NCBI GenBank assembly: GCA_947595635.1
Contig: CANQEU010000013.1
Coordinates: forward strand, 1-46,927
DNA from: an uncultured Clostridia bacterium
Lineage (GTDB): Bacteria; Bacillota; Clostridia; Oscillospirales; Acutalibacteraceae
DNA length: 46,927 nt
Direction: 5' to 3'
The notes under the pieces are model-generated. The model saw only the letters and a program-made list of their open reading frames with translations, was not told where the DNA came from and ran no database searches. The stretch's first letter is position 1. The number at the start of each line of letters is the position of its first letter. Shown in pieces: positions 8,414 to 18,483 of the stretch. A program made the position numbers and the translations under genes.

Positions 8414-9472
8414 TTATCCCTTCAGGATTCTAACGGATTTTCCTATTCCTTCTTTAAGTGTCGTTCTTCCTACCCATCCTAAATCCTTAAGTCTTTTATT
8501 GTCGAGCACCTCCGGCGTTCTTGAAAAATACGAGCGATGGCGCTCCTTTTCGTCGGAGGGATTTGAAAACACAAGCTTTATTCCGCTGCCGCTCATTATG
8601 CTTTGCTCCGCCTTTGCAAAATCTCTTACGGACACATTTGAATATTCGCTTGAAATATTGTAGGGATATGAACATTCGCCGCAAAGCAGTATAGTCAAAA
8701 GCGCCTCGGCGGCGTCGCTTACATAGCATAACGAGAAGGTGTCGCATCCGCTGTCGTCAAGAACAATATCCTTTTCCATAACCGCGCTTGAAAGCATTTT
8801 GTTCCACGGCATACCGTTTTCTTCAAGCGACGGCCCGTATATGCAGCACAGCCTTGCGAGCTTTACGGGCATTTTTTTTACATCCGCGTAAAGCGCGCAC
8901 AGATTTTCTCCGGCACGCTGTCCCACAGATTGCGAATTGGCGGTATCAAGCCTGTCTATATAACCGGCTTCGTCCTCCGAAATAAAATCCTTTCCGTTGT
9001 AAATCTCGCCGTAAACCTCCGCTCCGGCGCATACAAGCACCGACTCCGGCGAGCATTTTTCCGCATATCCGAGAATTCTTTTCACCGCTCCGAGCGAATA
9101 ATCAAGAGCCGCCGCCGGATCCTCGGACTCTATATAATCGGGAAGATGTATTATATAATCTGCTTTTACGTCGGTGTTTAGCTCTTCTCCAAGCCTTCTG
9201 ACGATAACCTTAATGTCGTCTCTTATCAGCAAATCTCCGAATCGTGCGGAGCATTTCATATTGTCCCTTACAACCGCGGCAATTTTTATTCCTTCGTCAT
9301 AGACGTCGTTCCTGAGCAAAAGCGCAGCCGTAATGTAAAAGCCCGGAAGGCTTGACGCGTCCGAAATCATAACCGTTTTTCCGCAAAGCCTGCCCCACGG
9401 CAGGGCGGCGGAGGAAACATCCAGAATATCGTCATATTGAAAACGCTTTAAATACTGCTGAAGCTTTATCAT
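8414..9472 (-). CDS. NAD-dependent epimerase/dehydratase family (SDR) protein, degenerate
   Basis: 352 residues with the extended SDR layout: dinucleotide loop ISDASSLPGFYI (36-47), a beta-strand ending in CAGAEVYGE (148-156), LARLCCIYGP (205-214) and a late FSLCYVSDAAEALL segment. The catalytic YxxxK pair is missing: the aligned residues are Gln181 and Gln185. The nucleotide loop also lacks the usual glycines. It sits 7 nt before the SDR-LicD gene, whose N-terminal half resembles it, so the two may be a diverged pair acting together on a nucleotide sugar or as a non-catalytic complex. Start is the ATG at 9472 after GGGGTGGTG. Confidence 0.75.
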   Translation of the reverse strand: MIKLQQYLKRFQYDDILDVSSAALPWGRLCGKTVMISDASSLPGFYITAALLLRNDVYDEGIKIAAVVRDNMKCSARFGDLLIRDDIKVIVRRLGEELNTDVKADYIIHLPDYIESEDPAAALDYSLGAVKRILGYAEKCSPESVLVCAGAEVYGEIYNGKDFISEDEAGYIDRLDTANSQSVGQRAGENLCALYADVKKMPVKLARLCCIYGPSLEENGMPWNKMLSSAVMEKDIVLDDSGCDTFSLCYVSDAAEALLTILLCGECSYPYNISSEYSNVSVRDFAKAEQSIMSGSGIKLVFSNPSDEKERHRSYFSRTPEVLDNKRLKDLGWVGRTTLKEGIGKSVRILKG

Positions 9473-9524
9473 AATACACCACCCCTATTTATCGTCGCAT
9501 ACCGGCGCATACAGGCAGGAAGCG

Positions 9525-10250
9525 TTACTTTTTCTGCTCAGAATATATTTTCAGCGCTTCCTCAGTGTCTCCGTCATATATTATCTCACCTTTTTTTAGA
9601 TATATAGCCCTTTGGCACATTTCTTTTACGCTGTCCATAGAGTGGCTGACAAATAAAACGGTTTTACCCTGCTTTATTATGCTTGCGATTTTATTCTTGC
9701 ACTTCTTCTTGAATTTTGCGTCGCCAACGCTCAATGCCTCGTCAATAACAAGAATATCGGGGTCGATATTGACGTTTATGGCAAAGCCGAGGCGCATTTT
9801 CATACCGCTTGAATAGGTTCGCACAGGCTGGTCGATATAATCGCCTATCTGAGCAAATTCAATTATCTCCTCTTCAATGGTTTTTATAAATTCGTCCTTT
9901 AGTCCGAGTATATACCCCTTGAGATATATATTCTCACGTCCGGTCATCTCCTGTGAAAAGCCGGCGGTAAGCTCAAGCAGAGCGGCAACCTTGCCGTCTA
10001 CAAACACCTCTCCCTCTGTGGGGAAGCTTACGCCCGTTATCATTTTCAAAAGAGTAGATTTTCCCGCGCCGTTGTCGCCGATAATTCCAACGCTTTCGCC
10101 CTTTTTTATTGAAAAGCTGACATGGGAAAGCGCCATATGATCCTTTGCGGTTTTCGGCCGAAAGAATAAAGCCTTCAGCCTGTCGCGGTCATTTTTATAC
10201 AGAGTATATATCTTTGTTACATTATTAAATGAAATAATCGGTTTATCCAC
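9525..10250 (-). CDS. ABC transporter ATP-binding protein for polysaccharide/teichoic acid export
   Basis: Cytoplasmic ATPase subunit of a TagGH/Wzm-Wzt type exporter. With the GTG start at 10250 (AAGGTGA upstream) the protein has about 241 residues: Walker A GDNGAGKST (about 58-66), signature YSSGMKMRLGFA and Walker B ILVIDEAL followed by SVGD. An in-frame TTG at 10265 would add five residues. It lacks the extra C-terminal carbohydrate-binding domain of long Wzt proteins. It follows the permease gene by about 18 nt, and the two should form the transporter. Confidence 0.9.
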   Translation of the reverse strand: MDKPIISFNNVTKIYTLYKNDRDRLKALFFRPKTAKDHMALSHVSFSIKKGESVGIIGDNGAGKSTLLKMITGVSFPTEGEVFVDGKVAALLELTAGFSQEMTGRENIYLKGYILGLKDEFIKTIEEEIIEFAQIGDYIDQPVRTYSSGMKMRLGFAINVNIDPDILVIDEALSVGDAKFKKKCKNKIASIIKQGKTVLFVSHSMDSVKEMCQRAIYLKKGEIIYDGDTEEALKIYSEQKK

Positions 10251-10268
10251 TATGCTCACCTTCAATCA

Positions 10269-11111
10269 TCACAGAACATCGGCAATTCTCTTGCGCAGGC
10301 GCTTGTAATTGAACAGACCTAAAATAAACAGGAATACAAATTCAAGCGCTACGCAAAGGGTCTCCCACTTAAACTGAGGATAATCCCAGAACCAACGGTT
10401 ATACAAAAACGCGTTGCGATAGCCGTTTGTGAAGAAGTTTATAGGGTTTATGTACATTATCTTTCTTATTATGTCCGAGTCCATATCATAGCTTGAATAT
10501 ACAACGCTTGACAGCCAGAACAGTCCGGACATAACCGAGTTTATCACATTGTAAAAGTCAAGGCTGAAGGCGCTCATCGGCGCTGTTGACCAAGCAAGCA
10601 CGATAAAAAACATAAACATAAGCGGACAGTAATAGAAAAACTGAATGTTATATATCGTTGGGCCGCCGTTGTAGAAAATCATATACACATACATACATAT
10701 AACAAGCATAAAATGCACAAAAAGCTTGGATAAAAGAGTATATGACATTATTGTTGAAACAGGAAAAGATACCTTTGTTACAAACTGACGGTTTATTCTT
10801 ATGCTTTTCGCGCCGGCTAAAATAGCGTCGCTTATAAACCACCAAGGAACAAAGCCGACCATTATAAATTCAAAAATCGGATAGCCTACAGTGTGGCCGT
10901 GAACGTTTGCGACGTCGACTATGTGTCCGCCTCTTATTCCGACCGTGAATGCAAACCAATATACAAACAGCGTAAACAAAGGCTTAACAATTGCCCACAC
11001 CGGGCCGACAGCCGCGCCCTTATATGTTTTTATAAGGTCATTCTTTGCCAAAAGGAGGATCTGTCTGCCAAAGCCCTTATGCTCCTTAAAAATCTCAAAC
11101 AAATATCTCAC
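10269..11111 (-). CDS. ABC-2 type permease for polysaccharide/teichoic acid export
   Basis: 280-residue integral membrane protein with six predicted helices and the ABC-2/TagG pattern: an amphipathic N-terminus (FGRQILLLAKNDLIKTYKGA), early helices around GPVWAIVKPLFTLFVYW, and a late INFFTNGYRNAFL segment. It would move a lipid-linked polymer across the membrane with the ATPase encoded next. It is the first gene of a five-gene operon behind a good promoter. The start appears to be GTG at 11111, because the ATG just upstream is followed at once by a stop in its own frame. Confidence 0.88.
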   Translation of the reverse strand: MRYLFEIFKEHKGFGRQILLLAKNDLIKTYKGAAVGPVWAIVKPLFTLFVYWFAFTVGIRGGHIVDVANVHGHTVGYPIFEFIMVGFVPWWFISDAILAGAKSIRINRQFVTKVSFPVSTIMSYTLLSKLFVHFMLVICMYVYMIFYNGGPTIYNIQFFYYCPLMFMFFIVLAWSTAPMSAFSLDFYNVINSVMSGLFWLSSVVYSSYDMDSDIIRKIMYINPINFFTNGYRNAFLYNRWFWDYPQFKWETLCVALEFVFLFILGLFNYKRLRKRIADVL

Positions 11112-11134
11112 ATCCTAAATTTTTAACTTATACT

Positions 11135-11162
11135 ATTTTATCCTTTTTTTGTTATTTGTCAA
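11135..11162 (-). promoter_or_regulatory. Promoter of the polysaccharide export operon
   Basis: Minus-strand TTGACA, 16-bp spacer, TAAAAT, about 24 bp before the permease start. Confidence 0.6.
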
Positions 11163-11202
11163 CAATAATAAACAACGTAGGTTAAAACAGCATAAAATAC
11201 GC

Positions 11203-11219
11203 CGGCGGCTTATCCGCCG
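11203..11219 (-). terminator. Terminator-like hairpin at the ftsK stop
   Basis: CGGCGG/CCGCCG stem with a 5-nt loop overlapping the ftsK stop codon; the minus strand continues with T-rich sequence, though not a clean T-run. Confidence 0.45.
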
Positions 11220-13855
11220 AGAATGTTGTTTCTTTCAAGCCACTCCTGATGGCTCATAAGCACCTGACGCGATTTTGAGCCCTCGTGAGGCCCGACTATG
11301 CCCATTTGCTCCATCTCGTCAATAAGCCTTCCGGCTCTTGCGTAGCCAAGCCTCAGCCTTCTTTGAAGCAGAGATGTTGAAGCCTGTCCTGCCTCTACAA
11401 CAAGCTTTATCGCTTCCTCAAGCATCGGGTCGCCGTCGCTGTCGTTATCCTGCTGCATATCGGATTTTTTGCCGCTCTGCGCTATTTCGGTGCTCGCGAT
11501 TTTTTCAATCTGCTCAACTACGTTTTCATCGTAATCGGAGCTTGCCGACTTCTTTATAAACGCGGTTACGTTTTCAATCTCTTCGTCGGAGGAAAAGCCG
11601 CCCTGAACGCGCACAGGCTTTGCAGCGCCTATCGGCGCAAACAGCATATCGCCCTTTCCCATAAGCTTTTCGGCTCCGCTTGAGTCAAGAATTGTCCTCG
11701 AATCAACACCGTTTGCAGTCTTAAGAGCTATTCTGCTTGGAATATTAGCCTTTATAACGCCTGTTATAACATTTACGGACGGTCTTTGGGTCGCGATTAC
11801 AAGGTGCATTCCCGCGGCGCGAGCCATCTGCGCAAGACGGCAGATAGACTCCTCTACCTCGTTCGGCGCGGCCATCATAAGATCCGCAAGCTCGTCAATC
11901 GCCACTACGATTTTCGGCATCCGCGCATCAGGAATGGGCAGACCGCTCTCCGTAAGTGGCATATCCTCCTTTGGCGTATCCGGCGGAAGATTCTTGTATT
12001 TCTCCTTATATGTATCTACGAGCTTGTTGTAGCCCTCTATATCACGAACTCCGTATGAAGCGAAAATCTTATATCTGTCAAGCATTTCGCTCACCGCCCA
12101 GTTAAGCGCTCCGGCGGCCTTCTTTGCGTCGGAAACAACAGGCACGAGCAAATGCGGCACTCCCTTATATTTTGAAAACTCAACCATTTTCGGGTCGATA
12201 AGCACTATCTTAACCTCATCGGGGGTCGCCTTAAACAGAATACTCAGCAGCAACGAGTTTACGCAAACGGATTTTCCGCTGCCGGTTGTGCCGGCTATGA
12301 GCAAATGCGGCATTTTTGCAAGGTCGGTTATAACTATATTGCCTGAAATATCCTTGCCGAGAACTACCGAAAGCTTGCTCTTTGCCCTTCTGAACTGAGC
12401 AGAGCCTATAAGCTCGCGCATTGTAACCGTACTTATCGCCTTGTTGGGGATCTCTATTCCCACAGCCGCCTTTCCCGGTATAGGCGCCTCTATCCTGACG
12501 CTTTCGGCGGCAAGATTCATAGCAATGTCGTCCGAAAGGTTTGTTATTTTGCTGATTTTTATGCCTGCCGCCGGCTGAAGCTCAAACCTTGTTACGGCAG
12601 GGCCTCTTGATATATCCGTTATGCTTGCTCTCACGCCAAAGCTTTCGAGCGTTGACAAAAGCTTGTTTCCGCTCTCGCGCAGCTCTCTTGCATATCCGTC
12701 ACCGTCGCTGTACTGCTCAGGATTCGGCGCAAGCAAATCAATAGGCGGAAAGCGGTATCCGTTCTCATTATCGGAAACGCCCTTGTCGCCAACTTTTTCA
12801 ATCTCAATCGGAACCGTCTGCGGGTCAGGCTGAAGCTGATTCGGCGCAGACTTTTTCGGCTTTTTCTTCCGTGCCATAACGTCTTTAGCGGCGGCTGTTG
12901 CAGCCGGCATATCCTTGCTAAGCTGCTGTGACGTAGCGTCGGAATTTACGCTGTCCCACGCCGCCTTAAGCCTGTCATAGCCTGACTGCATGGCAGCTCT
13001 GCTCGCTCTTTCATTCGCGCCGTCAATCGGTATGTCAACGTCAAAGCCGCCGTTTGAATGCTTTGGGTAAACATCATCGCTGTCAGAAGCATATCTTCTC
13101 TTTTCGCCTCTGCCCCTTTCCTGCCTTGACACGTCTGAGCGTCTGCGCTCCCGGTCGGCTCTGGCGCTTGTCGCAGCGCTTATAACCATATCGGCAGGCT
13201 TTTTAACCTGCATAATTATATTTTTTATTGATATGCCAAACAGCAGCATAAGCAGCACTATAAGCGCTATCACCGTAATTATCTGTGCGCCGAGCTTGCC
13301 GCAGAGCAGCACAAGAGGAACGCCGATTATGCCGCTGAAAAGTCCTGCACCGGAATAGCTTATGCCCTCGGAATAAAGCCTTCCGAGCTCGGAAAAATAG
13401 TCGATTTTGCTTAAATCGTCCTGTGCGGAAAAAACATAAAACATCGTTGCGATGCACAGCACCGTTCCGGCGGCAAGTCCAAGCTTGCCTGCTATAGCGC
13501 CGTCTACCCTTTTTTCAAGTGCGGTTATGATTGCGATATATGAAAGCAAAAGGGGTGGCAAAAAGCCGCAAAAGCCAAACAAACCCGCAAAAAAGTTATG
13601 TATCTCAAGCCAAATGTTCTCGCACCTTATCAATATCACACACATAAAAAGCGCCGAAACAGCCAAAAGCAAAAGCGACTTTGTCTGATATGACATTCTC
13701 CTGCCTTCAGTCTGCACGTTTTCAACGGCGCCTTTTCTTTTGCCGGTCGTTTTTTCGCCGGCTGTCTTTCTTTTTCCGGTCGTTCCCTTTTTGGCGGAAG
13801 CGCCGGACGACGCACTCTTTCTTTTCGTCGCGCCGTTTTTCTTCTTTTCAGCCAA
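11210..13855 (-). CDS. ftsK: DNA translocase FtsK/SpoIIIE
   Basis: 881-residue membrane-anchored DNA pump that clears chromosomes from the division septum or moves DNA into the forespore. A Lys/Thr-rich N-terminus (1-50) is followed by about four membrane helices (about 58-210), a charged linker (215-360), the alpha/beta core and RecA-like motor with Walker A GTTGSGKS (522-529), [12 protein letters not shown] and Walker [13 protein letters not shown], and a C-terminal winged-helix gamma domain (about 805-875, [18 protein letters not shown]) that reads polar DNA motifs. The start is TTG at 13855 with GGAGGG 8 nt upstream. TepA two genes upstream fits the sporulation-linked neighbourhood known for spoIIIE in Bacilli and Clostridia. 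Confidence 0.95.
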   Translation of the reverse strand: MAEKKKNGATKRKSASSGASAKKGTTGKRKTAGEKTTGKRKGAVENVQTEGRRMSYQTKSLLLLAVSALFMCVILIRCENIWLEIHNFFAGLFGFCGFLPPLLLSYIAIITALEKRVDGAIAGKLGLAAGTVLCIATMFYVFSAQDDLSKIDYFSELGRLYSEGISYSGAGLFSGIIGVPLVLLCGKLGAQIITVIALIVLLMLLFGISIKNIIMQVKKPADMVISAATSARADRERRRSDVSRQERGRGEKRRYASDSDDVYPKHSNGGFDVDIPIDGANERASRAAMQSGYDRLKAAWDSVNSDATSQQLSKDMPAATAAAKDVMARKKKPKKSAPNQLQPDPQTVPIEIEKVGDKGVSDNENGYRFPPIDLLAPNPEQYSDGDGYARELRESGNKLLSTLESFGVRASITDISRGPAVTRFELQPAAGIKISKITNLSDDIAMNLAAESVRIEAPIPGKAAVGIEIPNKAISTVTMRELIGSAQFRRAKSKLSVVLGKDISGNIVITDLAKMPHLLIAGTTGSGKSVCVNSLLLSILFKATPDEVKIVLIDPKMVEFSKYKGVPHLLVPVVSDAKKAAGALNWAVSEMLDRYKIFASYGVRDIEGYNKLVDTYKEKYKNLPPDTPKEDMPLTESGLPIPDARMPKIVVAIDELADLMMAAPNEVEESICRLAQMARAAGMHLVIATQRPSVNVITGVIKANIPSRIALKTANGVDSRTILDSSGAEKLMGKGDMLFAPIGAAKPVRVQGGFSSDEEIENVTAFIKKSASSDYDENVVEQIEKIASTEIAQSGKKSDMQQDNDSDGDPMLEEAIKLVVEAGQASTSLLQRRLRLGYARAGRLIDEMEQMGIVGPHEGSKSRQVLMSHQEWLERNNILGG

Positions 13856-13960
13856 AATTTAACCCTCCGAATTTTAAAATTCCAACAACCAATTTTTAAC
13901 AATCAATATTTTTAAAAAGCGCAGCATAAGAGTGCGCAAAGCGCAAATGACCGGGTCTTA

Positions 13961-14917
13961 TCAGGTAAAGGCAAGCTGCTCGCCCGTAAATATGTTGACC
14001 CCGGACTGAAGCTCAATTATGCTTATTATTATCACAGCCGCTGCCGCAACGGCAGTATAAATTACAAATATGTACATTCTGTCTCTTGCGAGCATCCATT
14101 TAAAAAGTAAAATCGCCAATGTTCCTACAACAGCCGAAACAGCCACGCCTAATAAAATCGAAACGGCGTCGCTTTGCATTATTGCTCCGCTTGTCACAGA
14201 ATCCCTGAATTCAAGCACGGCAGCCGCCAAAATAGACGGTATGCCAAGCACAAAGCTGTAATCAAGAGCCTTTTTCTTGTTAAGCCCTCTCAGCTCTCCG
14301 ACGGCAAGCGTTGAGCCCGAACGTGAAAGTCCCGGAAATATTGCCGCAAAAAGCTGTGCGGCTCCTATGCAGACAGCGTCTGCCGCATTCACCGTATGCC
14401 TGCCTGCTTCTTTCTTTTTAATATGCTTGCGGTGCGCCTTGCTTTCCGTTATCCTGTTCGCGCATATTCCGATTGCAAGCAAAAGGCTTGTAAACAGAAG
14501 TGAAATTCCGACTATAACAAAATATCCTGTCGAGCCGGCCCATACCTCGGCAAGCTCCTTTGCGTTGAGTCCTCCGCTTCCGGGTATCGGAATAAACAAA
14601 AGAAAAAGCGGCACAAGACCAAGGGCGAGCATACATACAAGGTGCTGCGAGTGATCCATTTCCTTAAAGCTGAATTTCTTTTTGGTAATATCCGAAATTA
14701 TACTTATAAAGCCCTTTATAAGCTCGCATACGGTTTTTCTGTATACTATTATCACACTTAAAAGCGTGCCGAGATGAAGCATAACGCTGAAAAACAGATT
14801 TGACTCCGTCACGCCGAGAATATGCTGTGAAATCGCAAGATGTCCGCTGCTTGAAACGGGCAAAAACTCTGTCAGCCCCTGAACAACACCCTGGATTATT
14901 GCGTCTGTTACAGTCAT
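13961..14917 (-). CDS. uppP: Undecaprenyl-diphosphatase UppP (BacA)
   Basis: Integral membrane phosphatase that turns undecaprenyl diphosphate into the monophosphate, recycling the lipid carrier of cell-wall synthesis; such enzymes give bacitracin tolerance. The two family signatures are present: LTEFLPVSSSGHL near residue 16-28 and GLSRSGST near 200. At 318 residues it is longer than the usual 265-280, mainly through a basic insert (about 150-172, KAHRKHIKKKEAGRH) in a loop. Eight or so hydrophobic helices. GGAGG lies 7 nt before the ATG. It lies between tepA and ftsK on the same strand. Confidence 0.94.
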   Translation of the reverse strand: MTVTDAIIQGVVQGLTEFLPVSSSGHLAISQHILGVTESNLFFSVMLHLGTLLSVIIVYRKTVCELIKGFISIISDITKKKFSFKEMDHSQHLVCMLALGLVPLFLLFIPIPGSGGLNAKELAEVWAGSTGYFVIVGISLLFTSLLLAIGICANRITESKAHRKHIKKKEAGRHTVNAADAVCIGAAQLFAAIFPGLSRSGSTLAVGELRGLNKKKALDYSFVLGIPSILAAAVLEFRDSVTSGAIMQSDAVSILLGVAVSAVVGTLAILLFKWMLARDRMYIFVIYTAVAAAAVIIISIIELQSGVNIFTGEQLAFT

Positions 14918-14992
14918 TTTGTCCTCCGTAATATGTAAGCCGCCAAAGCCAAGGCTAAAGCGTCTTTATTTTTTATTTATACGGGAAAAAGA

Positions 14993-15727
14993 TTATTTTT
15001 TCTTTTTGCTCTTTTTGCCCTTTTCAATAAGCTCGCAAAGCTTTCTTGCAGCGTCGCAGTAGGTTCCTATATCGTCTATAAGTCCCTGCTCGACCGCCTC
15101 CTCGCCGTCAAGAACCGTTCCTACGTCAAGCACAAGCTGCCCTGTGTTCATCGCAAGCGCATTGTATCTGTCGGCGGAAATATTTGAATTATCGGCAACA
15201 AAGCCGTTAATTCTCGCCTGCATACGCCTGAAATACTCAAAGGTTTGCGGAACGCCTATGGTAACGCCGGTTGTTCTTACCGGATGCACCGTCATAGACG
15301 CTGTTTTTGTTATAAAGGAATAATCAGCCGATACCGCAAGCGGTATTCCAATTGAGTGACCGCCGCCGAGCACAAGGGAAACCGTCGGCTTTTCAAGCCC
15401 GGATATAAGCTCTGCTATAGCAAGTCCTGCCTCAACGTCGCCCCCTGCCGTATTCAAAAGCAGCAATACTCCCTCAACACGCTCGCTCTGCTGCGCCGCA
15501 ACTATTTGCGGTATTACATGCTCGTATTTTGTCGTTTTGCTGTCGCTCGGTAAAATTTGATGTCCCTCTATCTGTCCTATTATGGTAAGGCAATATATTA
15601 TGTGACCGTCAATTTTCACAAGGACAGCGCCGGTGCCGTTCATTCGTGAGCCGTCGTTTATTTCCTCCCCGTGTGAATCCTGCTTTTCCTGCTCGTCACA
15701 AGCAAGGGAGTCCTTTGCTTTACTCAT
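14993..15727 (-). CDS. ClpP-class serine protease, TepA-like
   Basis: 244 residues. The ClpP/crotonase fold is marked by [17 protein letters not shown] (90-106), catalytic Ser125 in [11 protein letters not shown] and His148 in MTVHPVRT, spaced as in ClpP. TepA proteins of sporulating Firmicutes are encoded beside spoIIIE/ftsK, as here, and were linked to protein translocation; the true substrates are not well known. A charged, probably disordered N-terminus (1-30) and Lys-rich C-terminus flank the domain. AAGGAG precedes the ATG. No transmembrane segment is clear. Confidence 0.85.
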   Translation of the reverse strand: MSKAKDSLACDEQEKQDSHGEEINDGSRMNGTGAVLVKIDGHIIYCLTIIGQIEGHQILPSDSKTTKYEHVIPQIVAAQQSERVEGVLLLLNTAGGDVEAGLAIAELISGLEKPTVSLVLGGGHSIGIPLAVSADYSFITKTASMTVHPVRTTGVTIGVPQTFEYFRRMQARINGFVADNSNISADRYNALAMNTGQLVLDVGTVLDGEEAVEQGLIDDIGTYCDAARKLCELIEKGKKSKKKK

Positions 15728-15957
15728 TTTAACTCTCCTTTCAGCCGTCCGCGCTTTTTTTTGGGGGGATAAAATACATCTTCCCTTTTACGCGCCAAAC
15801 TTAGCCTACAAGGAGTAGTTTGCCAATTTTAAATAAATTAATTCATTATGATTATAACATTCACAACGGATTTCTTCAAGTGAAAATAAAATATGTTTTA
15901 AAACGCATATTATTTTTCGCTCAAAAACGGAACAGACGGCGAAAAAAGCTTAAAAAT

Positions 15958-15995
15958 GGGACTGCCCGTGCGGTTTTATCCTCCACCGGCAGCCC
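15958..15995 (-). terminator. Terminator of the cytoplasmic GH13 gene
   Basis: On the minus strand GGGCTGCC pairs with GGGCAGTCCC across one bulged base, followed by ATTTTT and a further T-run, about 30 bp after the GH13 stop. Confidence 0.5.
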
Positions 15996-16023
15996 ACTTG
16001 GCAGTATATTAATTTTATGTAAT

Positions 16024-17661
16024 TCAGTTTACGTTTGTAAACCTCGGAACATCTCTGCCATCCTTATTTACAAAGCGGCAAAATTCCTCTTCGCTCTCAA
16101 CCTTAAGCGCTCCGCTGAGAGTTTCCCTGTAAACTACAAGCCTCTCATTGCTTTCGCAGTCGTTTGCGAGCGAAACGATTTTACACTGAACGCCGTCGCA
16201 GCTTAAATAAAGTCCGCCCGTATAAACATTTGGCGCGGGAACGAATTGCTCCTTTACGGCGACTCCGTCAGCCGATTTTTCCGAGCCGCTGCCCTCTGAC
16301 GTTTCAATTTTAAAATCGCCGTTGTTCAATACGAGTATCCTTGCAGAATTTGCCGGAACACATATGTCAACATATCCGCAGGCGTCAAACATTTCATTAT
16401 TATTGAGAACGTCCGTGAGCTTGCTGTATCCTTCGTCTACGTTAAAGCCGATATTCTGGTCGCTGTCGCAGAGATTCAGGGCGACATACAAAGTCTGTCC
16501 CTGTGTGCGGCGGCAAAAAACAAGCTGCTCGTTCTTTATAACAGTGTTTTCAAAGCTGCCGTTTTTAATTGCCGGAAGCCTTTTTCTCAAAAATCCGAGC
16601 TTTCCGATAAATTTGCTCAGCTGCTCATCCTTGTTTGGAATATTGTTTATATCAAGGCAGGGACGAAGAACCGCGTCGCTGTCCCATGTGCGCTGACCCT
16701 CAAGAGCCCATTCGCTTCCGTAATACAAAGACGGAGCGCCGGGCATTGTGTATAGTATTGTATAGCAGTTGTTTAAGTGGCGCTTATCCTTTAAATTGCT
16801 TGCTACCCTGTTTACATCGTGGTTGTCAAGGAAGTTATATGTATAAATATCTTTATATATACCGCCGTTTGCAAACTGGCGCTGCAGCGAATGCGCTATT
16901 TCAAAATAATTGTGGTCGTTGTGAGAGGAATAAATGCCCTTATAGCATTCATAGTTTGTAACACTGTCAAGCATTTCGGGGTTAGCCCAGCGGCTGTAAT
17001 CGCCGTGAATTATCTCTCCCATAAGCCAGAAGTCGTGCCTTTTTCCCTTGCAGAAGGAACGCAGACGGCGGAAAAAGTCAAAGTCTATACAGTCTGCCGC
17101 GTCAAGGCGCAAGCCGTCTATATTAAACTCGTCCATCCACATTTCCACAGCTCCGATAAGGTGCTCCACTACCTCAGGATTTCTCAAATTCAGCTTTACA
17201 AGCTCATAATGCCCGTTCCAGCCCTCATACCAGAACGGGTCTCCGCAGGGACTGCCGCCGCCGAAGTTAAGGTTGTAAAACCACGAGCAATAACGGCTTG
17301 CCTGACCGTTTTGCTGAACGTCCTTAAACGCCCAAAACTCTCTGCCGACATGGTTGAAAACGCCGTCGAGCACTATTTTTATTCCGTTTGCGTGAAGCTC
17401 GTCGCAAATCGACTTGAACGACGCGTTGTCACCAAGTCTTGTATCCACCTTGTAATAGTCCTTTGTGTCATAGCCGTGCTTTGTAGAATCAAAAACAGGG
17501 CCGAGATAAACTGCGTTTACATTCAAATCTCTAAGATGCGGTATCCACTCCTTTATTTTGTCAAGGCGGTATTCCTGCTTGCAGTCGTTATACTCCGGCG
17601 CTCCGCAGAAGCCCATCGGGTATATCTGATAGAATACCGCTTCATTGATCCAGCTGTTCAT
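16024..17661 (-). CDS. Cytoplasmic GH13 glycosidase (maltodextrin/neopullulanase-like)
   Basis: 545 residues without a signal peptide, so it acts inside the cell, probably on imported malto-oligosaccharides. GH13 motifs are complete: region I DGVFNH (99-104), region II GLRLDAAD with nucleophile D187, region III GEIIHGD with acid E216, region IV FLDNHD with D282. The N-terminus (INEAVFYQIYP) and the beta-domain end (SARILVL) resemble alpha-glucosidase and cyclomaltodextrinase-type enzymes. Residues about 455-545 form a further, less typical C-terminal region. The precise specificity cannot be read from motifs. It is monocistronic, divergent from ppa, with its own promoter, and may process products of the two pullulanases. 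Confidence 0.87.
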   Translation of the reverse strand: MNSWINEAVFYQIYPMGFCGAPEYNDCKQEYRLDKIKEWIPHLRDLNVNAVYLGPVFDSTKHGYDTKDYYKVDTRLGDNASFKSICDELHANGIKIVLDGVFNHVGREFWAFKDVQQNGQASRYCSWFYNLNFGGGSPCGDPFWYEGWNGHYELVKLNLRNPEVVEHLIGAVEMWMDEFNIDGLRLDAADCIDFDFFRRLRSFCKGKRHDFWLMGEIIHGDYSRWANPEMLDSVTNYECYKGIYSSHNDHNYFEIAHSLQRQFANGGIYKDIYTYNFLDNHDVNRVASNLKDKRHLNNCYTILYTMPGAPSLYYGSEWALEGQRTWDSDAVLRPCLDINNIPNKDEQLSKFIGKLGFLRKRLPAIKNGSFENTVIKNEQLVFCRRTQGQTLYVALNLCDSDQNIGFNVDEGYSKLTDVLNNNEMFDACGYVDICVPANSARILVLNNGDFKIETSEGSGSEKSADGVAVKEQFVPAPNVYTGGLYLSCDGVQCKIVSLANDCESNERLVVYRETLSGALKVESEEEFCRFVNKDGRDVPRFTNVN

Positions 17662-17757
17662 TTTATCACCTCAAAAACAAATTCACTTGCGGGTTATCCG
17701 CTTTTACTTCTATTCCCCGTCCTTATGGAAAAAGCCGAAAAGACGGCGAATGAAGGT

Positions 17758-17786
17758 ATTATAGCATAAGTTAATATATTTGGCAA
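17758..17786 (-). promoter_or_regulatory. Promoter of the GH13 gene
   Basis: Minus-strand TTGCCA, 17-bp spacer, TATAAT with an extended -10 TGC; about 97 bp of leader follows before the ATG. Confidence 0.7.
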
Positions 17787-17812
17787 CATTTTTATTTGTT
17801 TATTTGTTATTG

Positions 17813-17841
17813 TTGCATTATCTACGCTTTTATGTTAGAAT
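17813..17841 (+). promoter_or_regulatory. Promoter of ppa
   Basis: TTGCAT, 17-bp spacer, TAGAAT, about 83 bp before the ppa start; divergent from the GH13 promoter. Confidence 0.6.
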
Positions 17842-17923
17842 AAAATAAAATTCATATCAGATGTATGCGTCTCGCGGCTTACAGCTCTGGCGGACAAAAT
17901 CTTTTTTGAAGGGAGATTTTTTT

Positions 17924-18457
17924 ATGAACATATGGCATGATATTGATTCTTCAAGAATAAGCGAAAATGATTTTATTGCGGTAATCGAAATACCAAAGGG
18001 CAGCAAATGCAAGTATGAGATGGATAAGCAGACAGGTCTTTTAAAGCTTGACAGAATATTATACACATCAACGCATTATCCGGCAAACTACGGCTTTATT
18101 CCGAGAACATACGGCGACGACCTTGACCCTCTTGACGTTTTGGTGCTGTGCAGTCAGGTGGTGTATCCTATGACTCTTATAAGATGCTATCCTATAGGCG
18201 TTATAAGAATGGTGGACAACGGAAGAAACGACGAGAAAATCATAGCGATACCGTTTGACGACCCGAATTACAACGAATACACAGACATATCGCAAATTCC
18301 AAAGCATGTATTTACAGAGATGTGCCATTTCTTTACTGTGTATAAAAATCTTGAAAACAAGGACACGGCGGTCGACGAGGTTCAGGGCGCCAATTTTGCA
18401 AAGGAAGTCATAACGCAGGCTATCGACTCCTACAACGAAAAATTCAACGTAAAATAA
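17924..18457 (+). CDS. ppa: Inorganic pyrophosphatase, family I
   Basis: Soluble enzyme that hydrolyses pyrophosphate and so pulls biosynthetic reactions forward. The metal-binding signature DDLDPLDV (about 65-72) and the substrate-loop residues of family I (HYPANYGFIPRTYGD) are present; 178 residues is the usual family length. I start it at 17924, where GAAGGGAG lies 8 nt upstream; an in-frame ATG at 17861 would add 21 unlikely residues. It is followed after 26 nt by a membrane-protein gene on the same strand. Confidence 0.95.
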   Translation: MNIWHDIDSSRISENDFIAVIEIPKGSKCKYEMDKQTGLLKLDRILYTSTHYPANYGFIPRTYGDDLDPLDVLVLCSQVVYPMTLIRCYPIGVIRMVDNGRNDEKIIAIPFDDPNYNEYTDISQIPKHVFTEMCHFFTVYKNLENKDTAVDEVQGANFAKEVITQAIDSYNEKFNVK

Positions 18458-18483
18458 AGAAAATATAAACGAGAGGATACCAA

